DNA of 64,000 nucleotides from Nymphaea colorata (GCF_008831285.2 NC_045143.1:4101503-4165502), one strand, 5' to 3'. Positions 1 to 13,795 are shown, counted from the first letter of the stretch. A program made the numbers and translations. Notes: generated by a model from the sequence alone, not told the origin.

Positions 1-133
1 TGGGAGAAAAAAAGACAGTACTAGTAAATTATAACTAGTATACTAAGTAGATCCTGCAGAAATAATGACAACTAGTTCACTAACTTGATGCCTTGTTAGA
101 ATGCTTTTGATATCATTTAGCAAAGGAGCTAAC

Positions 134-3100
134 CTGCTGTTTCTCATTGAGAGACTTTTGGGGCTTCTCTTCAACTTCTAGATCCTTTGTGCTAGGCACC
201 ACATGATTTGATTCCTGAAAATATTCTTAAGTTTGTTTACAAGATGCCATAGATGTATAATTAGTCAACTCTCTCCCTCTCTCTGTAGGGGCATACCCCA
301 GACTGCTTAGGTCAAGAAATTAGACTCCTTAAAATAGACTACCAAAGTACATTGTCCAATTCTAACCTTCTAAATGTGATCTTAAGAGTAATTTGATGGA
401 AGCATATATTAAGTAATCATTTTGGCACTAAATGAGTGTTTTTTATCATAAAAAAGTTAATGGTTCTTATAACATCAAAATTTTTGAAAGAAGAAAAATC
501 AATATTTTTCATGAGAACAACTCAGATTAAAGCATGTTTTATACTAAAGTAGTATTCATAAACATACCATTATGTTCATATTCTATGTCAAATATTTTTT
601 CACAAGAATTAAGTGGTCTAGTTTTTGTCCCTAACTTATGTGGTCGGGGATATACTCATTTCCTACATATATATGGCAAAACTAGTCCCATTTTGGAACT
701 GGTTTTTCAGTTCCCTTTCCTTCCACATGCTCACACACATATATAAGTGCATGTGTGTAAAACTTGGGATCAGTCACTTAAACTCTCACGATTACCTAAA
801 CAGAAAACAGTATCAACTTACCATAGGTGTCTTTGTTTCACCGTTTGCTGGTGCCCTCTGTCACATGATAGAGACTATACATATTAGTCCCATCAAGGGA
901 GAACATATTATGCCACACAATGTCACAATTTTCATGTTACACGTTAAATTACCTGAATAATAGTTGTTTTCGATCTTGCCGACAAAGATTTTCCAGTAGG
1001 AGAAATGGCTAATGCCTGCTGACGAAGAACTTGATTCTCTGACTCTAGGTTTGAAAGCTTATCTTCAAGCCTAAATTTGACAAGAAATAAAATATTTAAA
1101 GAATAGCCAATGGCACTAAAAAGCATAATCAATGTAGCATTTCATGATTTAAAAGTAATTGAAGAACAGGATGAGTACCAACGAAGCACAAAATTGGAAA
1201 GACATAAAAAACTCAAAAGGAGTTTCTTTGCACTTCTGCACATGGTGCTTGTTAACATATATCCAGTCAAATTGCTTTCTTTTCAGAATTATTTTTTTAC
1301 AGAACAAAGATGATTACAAATTGTAGCAGAAAGTATATGCTTAGAAAGAAAATCGGATAAAGTATGAGGTGAATGTTTCATGTTCACCATACATATTATT
1401 ATTTATTGAATCATAATACCTTTGTAATGAATCTTGAAGTTGATCAACCTTGCCTTCAGCATCTTCAAGCTTTTTAATCAAGTCCTTATTTTTCTGTTGA
1501 GCTTCAGCACAAGCCTTTTGAGCCTCATTGGCTTTCTGCATCTCTGATTGTAACGCATCCTGTAACACCAACCGTATCAGCCAGGCTAAACAAATGCGAC
1601 AGGCAGCATCCCCCAGCCATCATATATAGAAATAACTTCAACTCGAACTTAAATAAGAGTATGTAAAAATTCAAATCCTGGTATGCTTCTGTTTTTCAGC
1701 CACAATAATCGCAGTTTTAAAATTCGCACTTTCAGCCTTCCAGCAAGTTAGAAGAAACAAAACAGTTGTATATGACCATTCTCATATATTAGCCTCTTAT
1801 CATACTTGATTTAGTAATCACTAAAGAGAGGATCAGAGGACATTGTCTCCATAATCAACACAGATCCTAAAAGTGTTTGGCCTGGAATTCATGGATGGAG
1901 ATTACATTGCTTCATAAAAATATCTTCCAGAAAAGGTCACCATGCTCTGCATGACAATAAACTGATCTTCCAAAACAAGGCCACTTTGAATGATAGTTCA
2001 TGGAACTCATTCCTCACATATCTAAACCCCTAGGCATATGCCTAGACTTAGCTAAAAACATCATAAATAAATCAGCAAGATAATGCTTAAAACATTTTGG
2101 CATGTCAGCATTTTTCCCACTTTTCACCACAAGTTGCACAATGCCTTACTTGTCTATGACAACCAACAGCTATTAACAAAGTGATAACTACACACATAGA
2201 GGCCATTCTGATGATGCATCTGAAGCATCCCACAGGAACTGTCTCTGGTAATTTTTCCTTTAAATCTTAAATTTAAGTTATTAATAAAAACCTTTCCAAT
2301 ACTTCATCTCTGAGGACCTAGAAATATTGATGCACCATTATTACATTGTAAAACATAGGAGCCTACATTGAATTACTAAAACCTATTATGCAGACAAGAT
2401 TATATTAGTTTTTAAATAACCGCTGAAAACCAAAGTAATATATCATAATTGTCCTTGATTATGGCACATAAGATGACCTTCAAGGCATCCACTTCGGCAG
2501 ATAAAGCTTCAATCTTTTCTGTATCCTGAACAAGAACTTGTGTTTCTTTGATGACAGGAGGAGCATCTTCTATAGCTTTTCGAGCTGCCTCACGTTCTTT
2601 GATAATTGTTGAATTTGCCTCATCCAGTTGAGTTTTCATAGCTTGTAAAGCATCATGTAGCTTGGCAATTTCTTGAGCTTTTGCTTCCTCGAGATCCACC
2701 TACATAGTGGCATTAATCCTTGAAATTAATACTACACTTGCATGTTATGTTAACCACTGGCATAGTTAAAAAATTGAAGGGACTGGAAATAAGCATTGAA
2801 CATCTAAAAATGATGGTTTTATCAAACTAAAGCCTTAATGTCAACAAAGAAAATATTCCTACTCTTGATCGTTTCTCTAATTGCAAACGCCATGTGAGTT
2901 CCTCTACACGTTTCTCAAGTTTGTCCTTAGCTTCTTTGAGTGCTCCAGTTTCCCTTGCAGCCTGAAATGTTTATATATAAGTAAGAATCAAGTGACTTGC
3001 ATGATACAACAATTGATTATGGAACACAAAAAACAAAAGATAAAGCATTGAACTTGCAGTCAATAAGGACACAAGTGCCTATCATCATAGACCAAATCGG

Positions 3101-6100
3101 TCCAAGAAAGCAAAGAATTGAAGTAATGCATCATTCATTGAATATCATGATCATGTATCAAATATCCACATCTAACCATTTTGAGCTTCCGAAGTTCTCT
3201 CCTGGCAACCCTCCTTCTCCAGCCACACTGAGTAACAACAGCTGCCTTCTGCAAGTTCTTGTAATATGAATATTCTCTGTAACCACGCCAATGCGTCTGC
3301 AACCATGAAAAACAAATAACTCAAATTCTGGAAAGGTGGCCATGAGCATGGAGAAATTTTATCTCTTACTAGGCAGAAGAATAGAACAAAGTAAAATCTA
3401 TTCAACGGTTCTTACTTCAATAATAGTAGCAGCCTTTGTTTGCTTCCTAAACCTGAACTCGTTACGAGCCGTCATAGTCCTTAGACCTGTCTGCACTGTG
3501 ATTGCAGATGCCCTTAGCAAATTGTATGACTTTCTGGCCAGATATCTTCTTAAATTCTTCTGGATTTTCTTTGCAGCAGCCTCCCTTCTCATCAGCTCAT
3601 ACACCATACGAGCCAATCTTCCTGAATTTTTATTTAATAAACAAGTGAATGTGACAAAGATCAATATGTTCACAACAGTCTCATAAAGTGGGCAAATCCC
3701 CATGAATACGGAAAGGCATAGGGGAATTTTGTAAGTAAAAGTGTACCTCTACATTGTGATTGCAAATGAATGGCAGCTTTACGAAGTAAAAGAAACTCTT
3801 TCCGAGCAATGTATGTTCGAATCTGCCTTTGAATAGTTCTTGCAGCATTTCCTAATACCCTTGTTCTGCGTGCATCCAGGTCAGCCATCTGACCAGCTCT
3901 AAGAAAGACCTTTGACTTTCCTATCTGGTTTGGACAATCATTTAATTACAAGGATACACATGTTTGCAATGACATAACTCTTGGAAAGGAAGAAGCCCTC
4001 ATAAAATAAATAAGATACATAAAATGTTTCCAATAAACCAAAGCCCTTTAATCAATTCACAAAAACTAAGGACATCTGGGACAATGGATGGTGGAGGAGA
4101 ATGTCTAAGCAGTCGTTCTGTCTCGACTATAGACTCCCCATTCAGACATGGTGGAGGGTCCTGACATCCTCCACCAGGCCATATAAAAAAATGCCTCTTT
4201 TCCCCAAAATTTGTCTTGCAACCATGGGTGCTGCTACAGAAAAGGCAGAAGAGAACATCTCAGTCATTCAGTTTGAGATGTTCTACTTAAAACTCATTCA
4301 GACATGCCCTAAAGAACGTAATTTAAGGAAATTTTGGCATTTTATACCAAATTTTTCAAAACCTGAGGCCAAATAAAAAAGCCCAAGACAACAGCTGGCA
4401 AATTTATGGAAGGATTACCTGATAGCCTTTGAGACCCATTTTATCTAGAATCATTTGGCATGCGACTTTTTCATCAAAGCTGCAGAAAAGCAGCATAAAA
4501 GTCAAACAAACAACCCAACAAAATTTTGCAGTAGTCTCTAATTCAAACCAGCAATAAAGACCCAAGGAAAACATTTTGCTTCAAGGATGTATATAAAAAG
4601 GCAGATTTGCTTACTTTACATCAAGTACTTCTGGAGCAAGTACGCCAAACCGAAGAAGGAACTCATAAAAAGTCCGCCTGGTCGGGTAGCCGGCACAGCT
4701 AATCCTTATGGCCTCGAGAACACCCTATATGTAGGCAATGAAAATTTAGTTGGTTTACTGATCATCAGATGGAAGAAAGATTAAAGATAGGGTTGAACTA
4801 CGATGTCCTTAATTACTCAGAGGGTCCTTACGCCGCAACGTAGTTGCTGGATGATGTTGAAGTTCTCAAAAATTGCAGGCTTTAGGACATTGTTTGGTTT
4901 CACGCAGCGGATGTAGTGTGGTTCAGTTGAGCTCAAGGTCTCCATCAGTGACTGAAGTTGCAGCTGCATATTGAGTTAATTGAAGCTTTCTATTAATAAC
5001 CGGCATTTCATGTCCAAAGAATATGACAGCTCAGACGAATCCAACAATAGATATTGGGTTTCACAGAGAATAATATATAGCATCCATCTAATAGCCTATT
5101 CATAAATACTGCAGTTACACGCCGATCCCCCTAAACATAATGTACTACTATCACAAATATATTTTGAAAACTAAGACTGGTGCCTATCAGTAATTTCTAA
5201 TACTGATTGCCATTTACTTTCCACACCAAAATTATTGGCGTTATGATTTCTACAGAAAAAAAACAGTTCAAAAAAAAGAAATGGCTAGGTCACATGCTGT
5301 CAAACAGATACTGGACGGCTGTATTCCGTGCACATCAAAAACTGTATTCATTTGACTTGACAAGTGCCAGTAGTTTTTGAAACTAGAGTATATTCAAGTA
5401 TTTAAAAAAAGCAGAGGGATGACCACAATTTTACCAGCATAAACAAACTTAGAATAATTTCAACTTTCAAGGATAGCAGCCAACAAGTTTTTTAACTCTA
5501 TATTCTTCATAGCATTATGTTTTACAAGATGCAATGACAACCATCCAGAGAAGATTACCGAGTGGTAAGCCCCTACTCTTGATGGAATATGTCAAGATGG
5601 TGCTGTGCAACCACCTACAATCTGATGTTAGTTGCCAAAATTTGAAAGGCAAATGACTCAAGATAGAAGAATGCTGCATGCTAAAAATATGCTATTGCAG
5701 AAAAGATAAAATCACCAATGACAAAGAAGTGGAAATCAACATTTTCCAGCAAGATTGATTGGTCTGATCTTCTGACCAGATCACACAATGCGCAGCGACG
5801 GAAAAAACAGAGAAGGTACATATAAATATTTTCGGGGAAGATTTCAAGTGGAACAATGAGAACTGATCATGACAAGCATTATTATATCCGACTGGGTGCC
5901 AAGGATACACATTTCCTTCATGACAAAATGTTACTCTCTCAATTCAGGAGTAAAATTCCCATTAGTTACACTAATATTAGGGTAGGAAAAAAAACCATAA
6001 TGTTACCCTCTTATATACTATGAGTAACTGAGTACAAGGGAGAGGAATATGGAGAGGATGGAATAATGAAAGAGGAAGTCATCACAAACTTCTCACAATC

Positions 6101-9100
6101 ATTTGGCCCTTAGAGAATCAGTGCCCTAGACGTACAAAGAAAAGTTCTCTTAGCTAAAAGAACAGAATTATTTACATTCAGTTCTTGGATAACTGAAACA
6201 CCTTTACTCAGTACACAGGACAACCACTATCTGCAACAATTAGCAAAGTGTAGATCAACCCTGAAAAGCAATTAGATCAACTAACTGGTAACAGGAATAA
6301 ACGCACAGGTACAGGTACATGATATCGTTTCAAACTGTCAACTTACATTCTTAAGCATCATGAAAAATAATATTTTGGTAAATGCTGATAATTTCAATCA
6401 GACAAACATATATATTTTTTTTATAAGTGAAGTGACCTACATTACATTGTCCAGCAGTGGTCAGCACAAACTAGAACCTGTAGCAGTAGATTGTGTGACT
6501 TTCCAATCATGCCTTATATTCCAAAACAGAAAAGATCCTTGCACAAAAAAAAAAAGCACCTTAAATCTGGCGCCAATAGAAGAAAACTTGGATGATTTTG
6601 ATGCATCTTCAGGAAGCGGAGGAAACAAGGATGTCACAAAAGGGCATTGTGAAGCACTCAATAGTGCCTGATGTTCTGCCACAACGTAATCTTTGTTTTT
6701 GTCCAGAAACAAATCAGCTAGATAAGTGACCTGCTCATTTTATTGGGATATTAAGAACTGAGTTTTCGATCAATAAAGTACAAGAAAATAATGCAGTATT
6801 TCCTTACCTCTCCAGCATAGTGAGAGATGGTGAAATTGGTACGAGAAAGCTTTGGCTTGATGAAGCGCTTATTGTTTTTGAATGTCTGGTAAAGCTTCTG
6901 GGCAAATGTTTCATGTGTTGACTTTGGGAACATGCTAAAAATGCCAAAACAGTAAAATGAGTAAAAAAATTAACAAGAAATATCAGCCAAATCATTGGCC
7001 AAAATAATATGTTAAAAAGGTTTGAGAAAAGTGGGCCCAGCCACCCACGAGAGAAAGTAAAGAAGAATACCATGCTTCATCAAGCAAAGCAATAATTCCT
7101 CCTGGTTTCTGCAGGAATTAGCAACATTTCTATTAAAAACTCTAAAAAGGATCCCTCCCACACCCACAAACATGCAGTCACATAGACATTCACACACACA
7201 TATATACATGTGCATCTAGATTCTACATGAAAATGTGCACATCAGATACACAGATGTATGCATATGCGCAGGCATATGTTATATATAAAGTTATAGACAT
7301 GTATATGTGTGTGAAACCTATTTATCTATTCTTTATGCAAATGTGTTTCCTCTGCTTTCAGACAGGCAATCTGGGGTTAGGTAGACCTATACCAGTTGAA
7401 GCCAAGAGGCACATCCCAGGTATTGAAACCTTGACCTTCTTCAACAGTTCAACTAAAAGGCCTTAAGAGTTAAGCCTAACCCCCTCTAAATTTATAGACA
7501 ATGAGTCAGACAAAGGACAGTTCTTGACTTTTTGGTCAATGTTGAAAGCTCCTCATAGGTATATGAAACTAGGCCTTACATGGCTCTCCAATACTATTTT
7601 CCAGTTTTTTAAGTTAACCTAAAAAATCTCATGTGGAAGCTGTCCATTTTATACATGCCCATATTGGTATTGAGCCATGTTAAACATCCTGAAAACACAG
7701 ACTGACAGACACCACCCTTTCCAAGTGAAGGCTAAGTAAATTGCCAGTAGAGATTATCAAAATCCTTATAAACCTTCCTAGACATATTTTCAACTTCTGA
7801 AGTACTGTGCAAGTTTAGTCCATAAGTCAACTCTACTTTAGGGCCACTTGCAGTACTGCATCTTTTCCCAGGAAGCAGCAGAAACTGTCAAGTCAAGCTT
7901 GGAGGGGAGGGAGCCACAGCCAAAGAGGATGCTTGGAATAGACAAGCTTGAATAAAAAATTGGGAGTGGAGTAAACAGAACAATGGAACAGATTGGAACC
8001 TTCTCAATCAGATCTAGAACATCTTGGTTGTCGACAAACTCTATGTAACTCCAGTTGATTTCCTCTTTTGTGTACTCTTCCTGCTCCATTTTGAACACAT
8101 GCTGCCATATCATAAGATTAACATCAGCTTAAGATCCAGATCCTTAGAAAGCTGCCAAAGGAAATACCAAACAGAAGGTTCTCAACCTGAGATACTGACC
8201 TGATTAAAATGTTGTTGTAGTTTCTCATTTGTGTAGTTGATACAGAATTGCTCAAAACTGTTTTTAGATGCAATCCACCATTAAACGCCACAAAAAGAGA
8301 CTGATGGATCAAGACTATTTTTACAACTGGACAAATATATATCTGAAAGAAACCCATACCTATTGTTCTTAAAGCTTTCAAATCCATAAATATCAAGAAC
8401 TCCAATCAAAGCCTTGGAATTTGGATCTTGGCCAATAGAAACATTAATTTTGTCAACCAACCTATGTAAAAAAATGTTGGAGATGTTACTAAATCCATGC
8501 ACCCATATCCAGAAAAAGCTGTTAAATAACAAAGAACCACAAAAAACTACATCTGGAGAACCACCACAACATTCCAAAGAACTGGGGGAACCTACCAATC
8601 AAACAAACGGGAGTATATTGTTTTGGCTAAAGCATCCCTGCTAAGCATAGCAGCTTCAGGATCAAGGCTTCTAGTGATCACTTCTTCAGGTGTCACCATC
8701 ACACGCTTACAAAGTGCATCTTCCAAGCTTTGTGGATCACACCTGAAAAAGATCAGATAGTCAAGATTAAAGTGGAAAAACTGAAGGTAGACTGCTTAAC
8801 ATTTTCAAAGAACATAATCTTACATAAGCAGCTTTGAAGTCATTTGGAGATGAAACTTAGACTGGTCATCTTTCAGTACAGAAGAATCTATTTCTTTGCC
8901 CTTCGCAAAATTGATATTGCCTAAATGAAGAATCGCAGCCACCACCCTAAAGATTGACTCCTGAAATAGATTGATCAACAAAAAGAAAACAGTACTTCTG
9001 TCAAACAAAGCTTCATAAAGATTCATTTTTGCCACATACTAAACTTCCATGGACAAGGGGCCAACCTGCTCTTGTTCACTAATTCCAACAATATCCATAG

Positions 9101-12100
9101 CTCTTCTTGTTTCAAGGTACTCACGTGCATCATCGACACCATCCAGTTCATAGCAATCAGACTGATTGAGATAGTGAAATGATCTTGGGTTGCCTAACTT
9201 ATATTTCTCAATTTCCTGTGTAGTTTGCAAATTCCAGTAACTTTAACCTAGTTATGGGAGAATGGTTCTTGAAGACAACAAAGGAGAACCCATAAGGCAG
9301 TAGATATCAGTGAAACAATATATACCTCAAGCGGTGCTGCACAAAGAAGGTAAAAGCAGTGGTAGTTTCTTTCAGGACTCGAAATTTGACAGACACGGGA
9401 CCTTTCAAGAAGGTAAGTCCTAACAGCTGCTCCAGATATTCTTCCACTCTTGTCAAATTGAATCTCAACAAATTTTCCAAAGCGGCTTAAATTTGAAAAA
9501 AAATGAGAAAAATAGATGTAAGCACCACAAATAAATCAAATAATATATAGCACATCGACAGTACGTGGCATTTTTCTGCTACATGAACAACCACTTGAGC
9601 ATCATCATTGGATTGTAACAGATTCAATGATAATAAAAAAAAAAAATCCATTCTATCCAACATCATCATTGAACTGAAATGTGAACATCCAACAGAAGAC
9701 AAGCATAATCAAGAACTCACCTAGAATTGTTGTTTCTGACAGTTTTTGCATTGCCAAATGCTTCAAGCACAGGATTTGACTGTAATTTAGAAAAAAAAAA
9801 AGAAATTCATTATGGGCAACTAGAAACTAGAAACATATCGACAGAAAGAAAAACTCAAGCTTACTTCTAGGACTTGCTGCTCAACTGTTCTTCCTTCTGT
9901 TCCACTTCGACCACCAAGAAAAGCAAGATAACGCATAAGCATTTTTGTAGTCTCCGTTTTACCAGCCCCACTTTCTCCACTAACCAGAATAGAATTACTC
10001 TTTCCTTCATTTATCATTGCCCTGGTCATACAAAAATTGGGCAGCCAATAGCTTCAAATGATATTTTGTATGCATTTACATGTGCATTTATGATGCATGT
10101 GAACATAACTTACATACATGTGCATGAACTCGCACAATATTTCTACATATAACTGTGAATATCTACTATAATCATTCAGTATATGCATTTCCACGTGCCT
10201 TTGTGGATGCATGTGCACATAGCTAACATATATGTGCATACATTCTCACAATATTTGTATCTGTAACTGCAAGTATGCTCATATAAACAATACAGAAACC
10301 TGGTAAACATTGATCACCTGTATGCCACATCAGCAACTGCAAACACATGTGGACTCAGCTCCCCAAGTGATGCTCCTTTGTATTGCTCCATCATGTGAAC
10401 ATCATAAAGGTGAGGCAGTCTTTGAAATGGATTTATTGCGATCAGAATATTTCCTGTGTATGTCTGGAAAGTACTAGAGGTTTAGAAATGCACATTAAAA
10501 CAGCTACACTTTTTATGTCCACTCAGTTGGGAGAAAAAAAAAAAAAAAGCTTGTAAATGGCAATTTCACATAAACAATAATAAAGGTAACAGAATGCTGC
10601 TTACATAGATCTCATTAAGTTCATATCGGGTGGCCAAATTCTGAAGAACACCAGGTTCATGCAAGTAAGAAAGCTTTGTCATGTCATCTACTCCCCCTGG
10701 AGGTGCCTCAGTGTCCTTGGGTAGAACTTTTGACAAGTGTGAGACCACCTGAATATGTTGACAAAAGTAAGTTTTAGCAGAATACCATGTCCAGCAATTA
10801 ATGAGGACATTGCTACAATTATCTTATATGTGGAATACTCAAGTTTTTTGATGCTGTATCACTGTAGATGGATCCAAGCCATGCACACGCACACACATAA
10901 ACTGATGATGCATATGCATGAATTGTGCTCACAGTAGCAAATCATATGCACGCAGCATTGGTATGTGGTGCACAAAGGAAGAATGCACACATGGGAGTAA
11001 AAACTTTTACAACATAGAGAAGACAGGCAGAATGATGTTAACAATGGACTTGGTGAAGAGTAAGCAAAATGAAACATCTAACCTTCTTGCTGTTTGTAGT
11101 TTGAACATGGACATCTTGGCCTGCAATCTTTATAACCACTCCGTCAACCCAGGCCAAAACTGGGTCCTCAACCCATACCTCAGAACCTTCCACAATGTTA
11201 ACTGGAGCAGCCTGCAGAAATAAACTACTGTTAAAATTAAGAAATTATCCACTTCCTAATCTGTGATAAATTATAAACTTTCAGTATGTTAACAAATGAG
11301 ACTCAGATGCCAGCACATGCAATTGCCGTTTGTTTGAAACCATAACCCAACAGCAGGCATCATATAATTATCAACTATGTTTGCTTAAGCAGAAAAAGGT
11401 GCAAAGATAATAACAGTAGATTAGCTTCCAAATTGTGTAGAACAGAAAAGGAAGGCGACGTTTGCAGAGATCTGTGCGTTTGGAGAGGTTTCATATCCTG
11501 ACCTGCTTTGGTTGGGCAACTGTTTAAAACTTCTCATTATATCTTGAATGCCTCTCCACTTTCCTTTATGCCTCCTTTTTGATATCTGAAGGACAAACTT
11601 TTTATGGCTCGGCCTCATTATGCTGTTCATCTTCGTCCCTCTTCGTCTCCATAACAAGACCCCTACTTCCTCAATGACAATTGAACTTCCTAAACGACCA
11701 TAGCTTGGAGATTTGGAATCCTTAACCCCAATCAACAAAACTAACCACCTTAACTTCTGTGTCATGAACATCCTTTATGCACTAAATTAACTTTTGGTTC
11801 CTAATCCTTGATACAGAGTTGATACAAATGGCTTTCATAGTTCATTCACTAATTTGCCTGCTTTAACAAGTGGCTTCACTGGAACTGAACCTCCAGTGGT
11901 TACAATACATCCCTCTTATTGTCAGCATTCAGCACCTGCCAGTCTCAAACAGAAACATGCAAATGCATGATTCCTAGAGCTAAATAGCACCTAAACATTG
12001 TGGCACTTCACAATCAAGTCAAACTTGTTTACAACATAACATGTAAGGATCTTAGCGTTAAGATCAGACCTTTTTGGTGGAGAAGCAAAAAAGGCCTTGG

Positions 12101-13542
12101 CATCTTTCTTAACAATAGCAATCCATGAGGAAATTACAGGTGCATAAAATATTAACCAGTTTCTAATCAAGTGCAGATCCATCCACAGTATACAAATACA
12201 TGCATATATGCACACATATGGATACTTGAGTTTGCAATGTCGAACACACATCTTTTCAGATACGTTTCAGCATATGCAATGTAATAGTGCATCCTAAATA
12301 GGATTTATATTATCATAGCATCTTGGTAATGTCTAAAGATGGAGATGGTGTACAAGACTCAAAAAGTGATAGACTTTTTCCTAAGTTTCTTTTCCTTAGA
12401 ACTTAGAAGCAATACCAGGGATGGATGGTTAGTGGCGTGTTCAAACTTCAAACAGCAATTCCTTGTCTTAGCAAAAGTACTTCACCAACCCAACTATAAC
12501 TTTTGAACTCAAATCTTGTTAAATTAGCATTAGCGGCCAAATTTTAAGAAACAACGCCATTGCAATGATCTGGAAAAGCTCCTACAGGTTGCCATATGGA
12601 AAACATGGACTATTTAGCAAACAAGGACCTTACAGCATGGCCTTTCCAAAATGAAGAGGAAATATATAGTATCCGAGTGTCAATAATTTATGTTTTGAAC
12701 CTAAGGTTCCTCCCTTTGACGTATCAATATCAAAGTGATAACTTAGTTTATGAGCTCTTACAAAATAGGCAGCTTGTGCATTGCTGGTATAGAAGAAATG
12801 TGTATCCGTTAGCCTAAATGATGAATGAAATGACTGCCATTCCTTCCAAATGTGAAGCATGAAAGTAGAACAACCCCTTTCCACTCGAGTGATTGATGTA
12901 ACATGCATGGTCTCCTCCAAAAGGATATGTTTGAGCAATTTGTTATGTGAACAGTCAGCGCCTGGACTTTACTACACGTTTGTTGCCAAAATGTCCACAA
13001 CCAACGGAATTAAACGCATAGATCTTCATACGCAATGTGATGAAAAATACAACAGTCTCACCAAAATTAAATCTGACACTGAAGCCGTGCATAATCAAGG
13101 TTTAAAGCATGCCATGCATCAAATGGTCAAACTACGATTCTACCGAATAATTAATAAAATATGGTAACATTGAACTCACCAACAAAAAAAAAAATATTGG
13201 CTGCCAAACCCTGACATAAAGGACCAACTAAAAACGGCTAATTTTTACAAATATCCAATTACTATCAAACCGATCGAGTTCTTCTATGACAAACAAACAA
13301 GAAAAAGGAAACAACACAGGCAGTGGATACGGGAAGAACCGATCCTCAAACCATTCCCTAAGCAAAATTGACCGCAATTCCCAACCAGCATCAAACCAGA
13401 AAGAGCCAAAAACTCCAGACTCTGAAAACCATCATACTCCACCAACCCACAGAACTGACAGTACTGATTCGCGAACTACCTACCTGAAAAGCACCAGCTA
13501 ACGTGCTTAACAGCTAGGGTTTCTCCAGAAAGAACTCACCAT
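134..13542 (-). CDS. class XI myosin heavy chain (5' two thirds; 3' end outside window)
   Basis: Actin-based motor that moves organelles and vesicles and drives cytoplasmic streaming. Twenty-seven exons with GT..AG borders join in frame to 1,099 codons: 13540-13542 (ATG), 11083-11211, 10605-10748, 10318-10463, 9865-10021, 9721-9779, 9326-9485, 9066-9215, 8824-8960, 8596-8742, 8360-8461, 8200-8257, 8000-8101, 7071-7108, 6808-6934, 6560-6730, 4832-4963, 4615-4724, 4419-4479, 3747-3924, 3416-3621, 3177-3296, 2863-2961, 2478-2699, 1420-1559, 953-1070, 134-214. Visible motifs are Walker A GESGAGKT (about residues 156-163), switch I NNNSSRFGKF (about 209-218), switch II DIYGFE (about 434-439), six IQ motifs and a long coiled coil. 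Plant myosin XI is usually about 1,500 residues, so roughly 400 residues of the globular (dilute) tail lie beyond base 1. The tail linker reads QQALAISPT, as in the XI-K/XI-C/XI-E type; I do not assign a subtype. No frameshift or stop was seen. Confidence 0.96.
953..2961 (-). other. myosin XI: coiled-coil rod
   Basis: Exons 2863-2961, 2478-2699, 1420-1559 and 953-1070 encode about 193 residues rich in Glu, Lys, Ala and Leu with a heptad-like pattern ([20 protein letters not shown], then [18 protein letters not shown]). This is the dimerisation rod. It ends in the linker [17 protein letters not shown]. The next exon, 134-214, continues with the tail lead [13 protein letters not shown]. The RTPENGN segment that I recall after this linker in several myosin XI proteins was not seen in the 215-952 intron, so it is absent, shortened or spliced differently here. 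Confidence 0.9.
3177..3924 (-). other. myosin XI: six-IQ neck (lever arm)
   Basis: Exons 3747-3924, 3416-3621 and 3177-3296 encode six consecutive IQ-type calmodulin-binding helices after [12 protein letters not shown]. Their cores read [57 protein letters not shown] and [12 protein letters not shown]. The neck binds calmodulin-like light chains and sets the step size. The fifth motif has glutamate where the consensus glutamine is expected (GAA directly before the donor at 3416), so its light-chain affinity may differ. The six-IQ count is what class XI myosins normally have. Confidence 0.93.
7365..7490 (-). repeat. possible SINE-like fragment in a myosin intron
   Basis: On the minus strand this stretch contains a box-B-like motif (GGTTTCAATACC) after an A-box-like stretch, and then tgggatgtgcctc. 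That order resembles the tRNA-derived head of plant SINEs. No poly(A) tail or target duplication was found, so this is only a suggestion. Confidence 0.25.
10068..10285. repeat. tandem duplication, period about 111 bp, in a myosin intron
   Basis: Two diverged direct copies begin at about 10,068 and 10,179. Both read gtat..gcattt, then ..atgcatgtg.acata.ct.acata, then cacaatattt. They lie in the intron between exons 9865-10021 and 10318-10463 and do not touch the splice sites. The copies have drifted, so the duplication is not recent. Confidence 0.7.
11212..13539 (-). other. myosin XI intron 1 (2.3 kb)
   Basis: This long AT-rich first intron separates the start codon from the rest of the gene. 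No conserved coding exon, TIR element or RNA gene was recognised in it; the ORFs there are unlinked and not protein-like. Long leader introns often hold transcription-enhancing sequence, but nothing here shows that directly. Confidence 0.7.
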
Positions 13543-13770
13543 CTGCGATTACCACGATGGCGCTCCACCTCCACAGATTGACTCCCGATGACGGCGACGG
13601 CGGCGATCAAGCACTGAAGCACCAATCTAGAAGGAACAGGCAGGACCAATCGCAGATCGGCAGAAGAGAATTGCGGAGATCGCCGAAAAGAAAAGGAAAA
13701 AAGGAAGACCAGAAACGAAGGGATATATTTATATTTTACAAAAAAGAAGAAGGAACGGCCTGACAATCTC
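13540..13770 (-). other. myosin XI exon 1: 5' UTR plus start codon only
   Basis: The first exon contributes only the ATG (13542 to 13540) to the protein, and the splice donor gtgag follows at once. The next coding bases are GCT GCT CCA in the exon ending at 11211. This start is chosen because it gives M-AAPVN, the usual N-terminus of class XI myosins. The upper limit of the exon is not visible and 13,770 is a guess. Just upstream is an ATG/TGA trinucleotide microsatellite. The intervening first intron is about 2.3 kb. Confidence 0.8.
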
Positions 13771-13795
13771 TATGATGATGATGATGATGATGATG
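13771..13795. repeat. ATG/TGA trinucleotide microsatellite
   Basis: About eight repeats of a trinucleotide (atg on the plus strand) lie just upstream of the myosin start exon, within or next to its 5' UTR or promoter. Confidence 0.9.

Larger units (their letters stand above)
4419..11211 (-). other. myosin XI: SH3-like N-terminus and motor domain exons
   Basis: Exons 2-19 encode residues 2 to about 711. The N-terminal part ([19 protein letters not shown]) is the SH3-like region typical of class XI. The ATPase core follows, with P-loop, switch I and switch II all conserved, then the segment [12 protein letters not shown] and the converter lead-in [17 protein letters not shown]. Several exons are very small (38 bp at 7071-7108; 58, 59 and 61 bp), which is why the gene looks fragmented in ORF view. 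Introns here include long ones at 4964-6559 and 7109-7999. The motor appears catalytically competent because every nucleotide-contact motif is intact. Confidence 0.93.
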
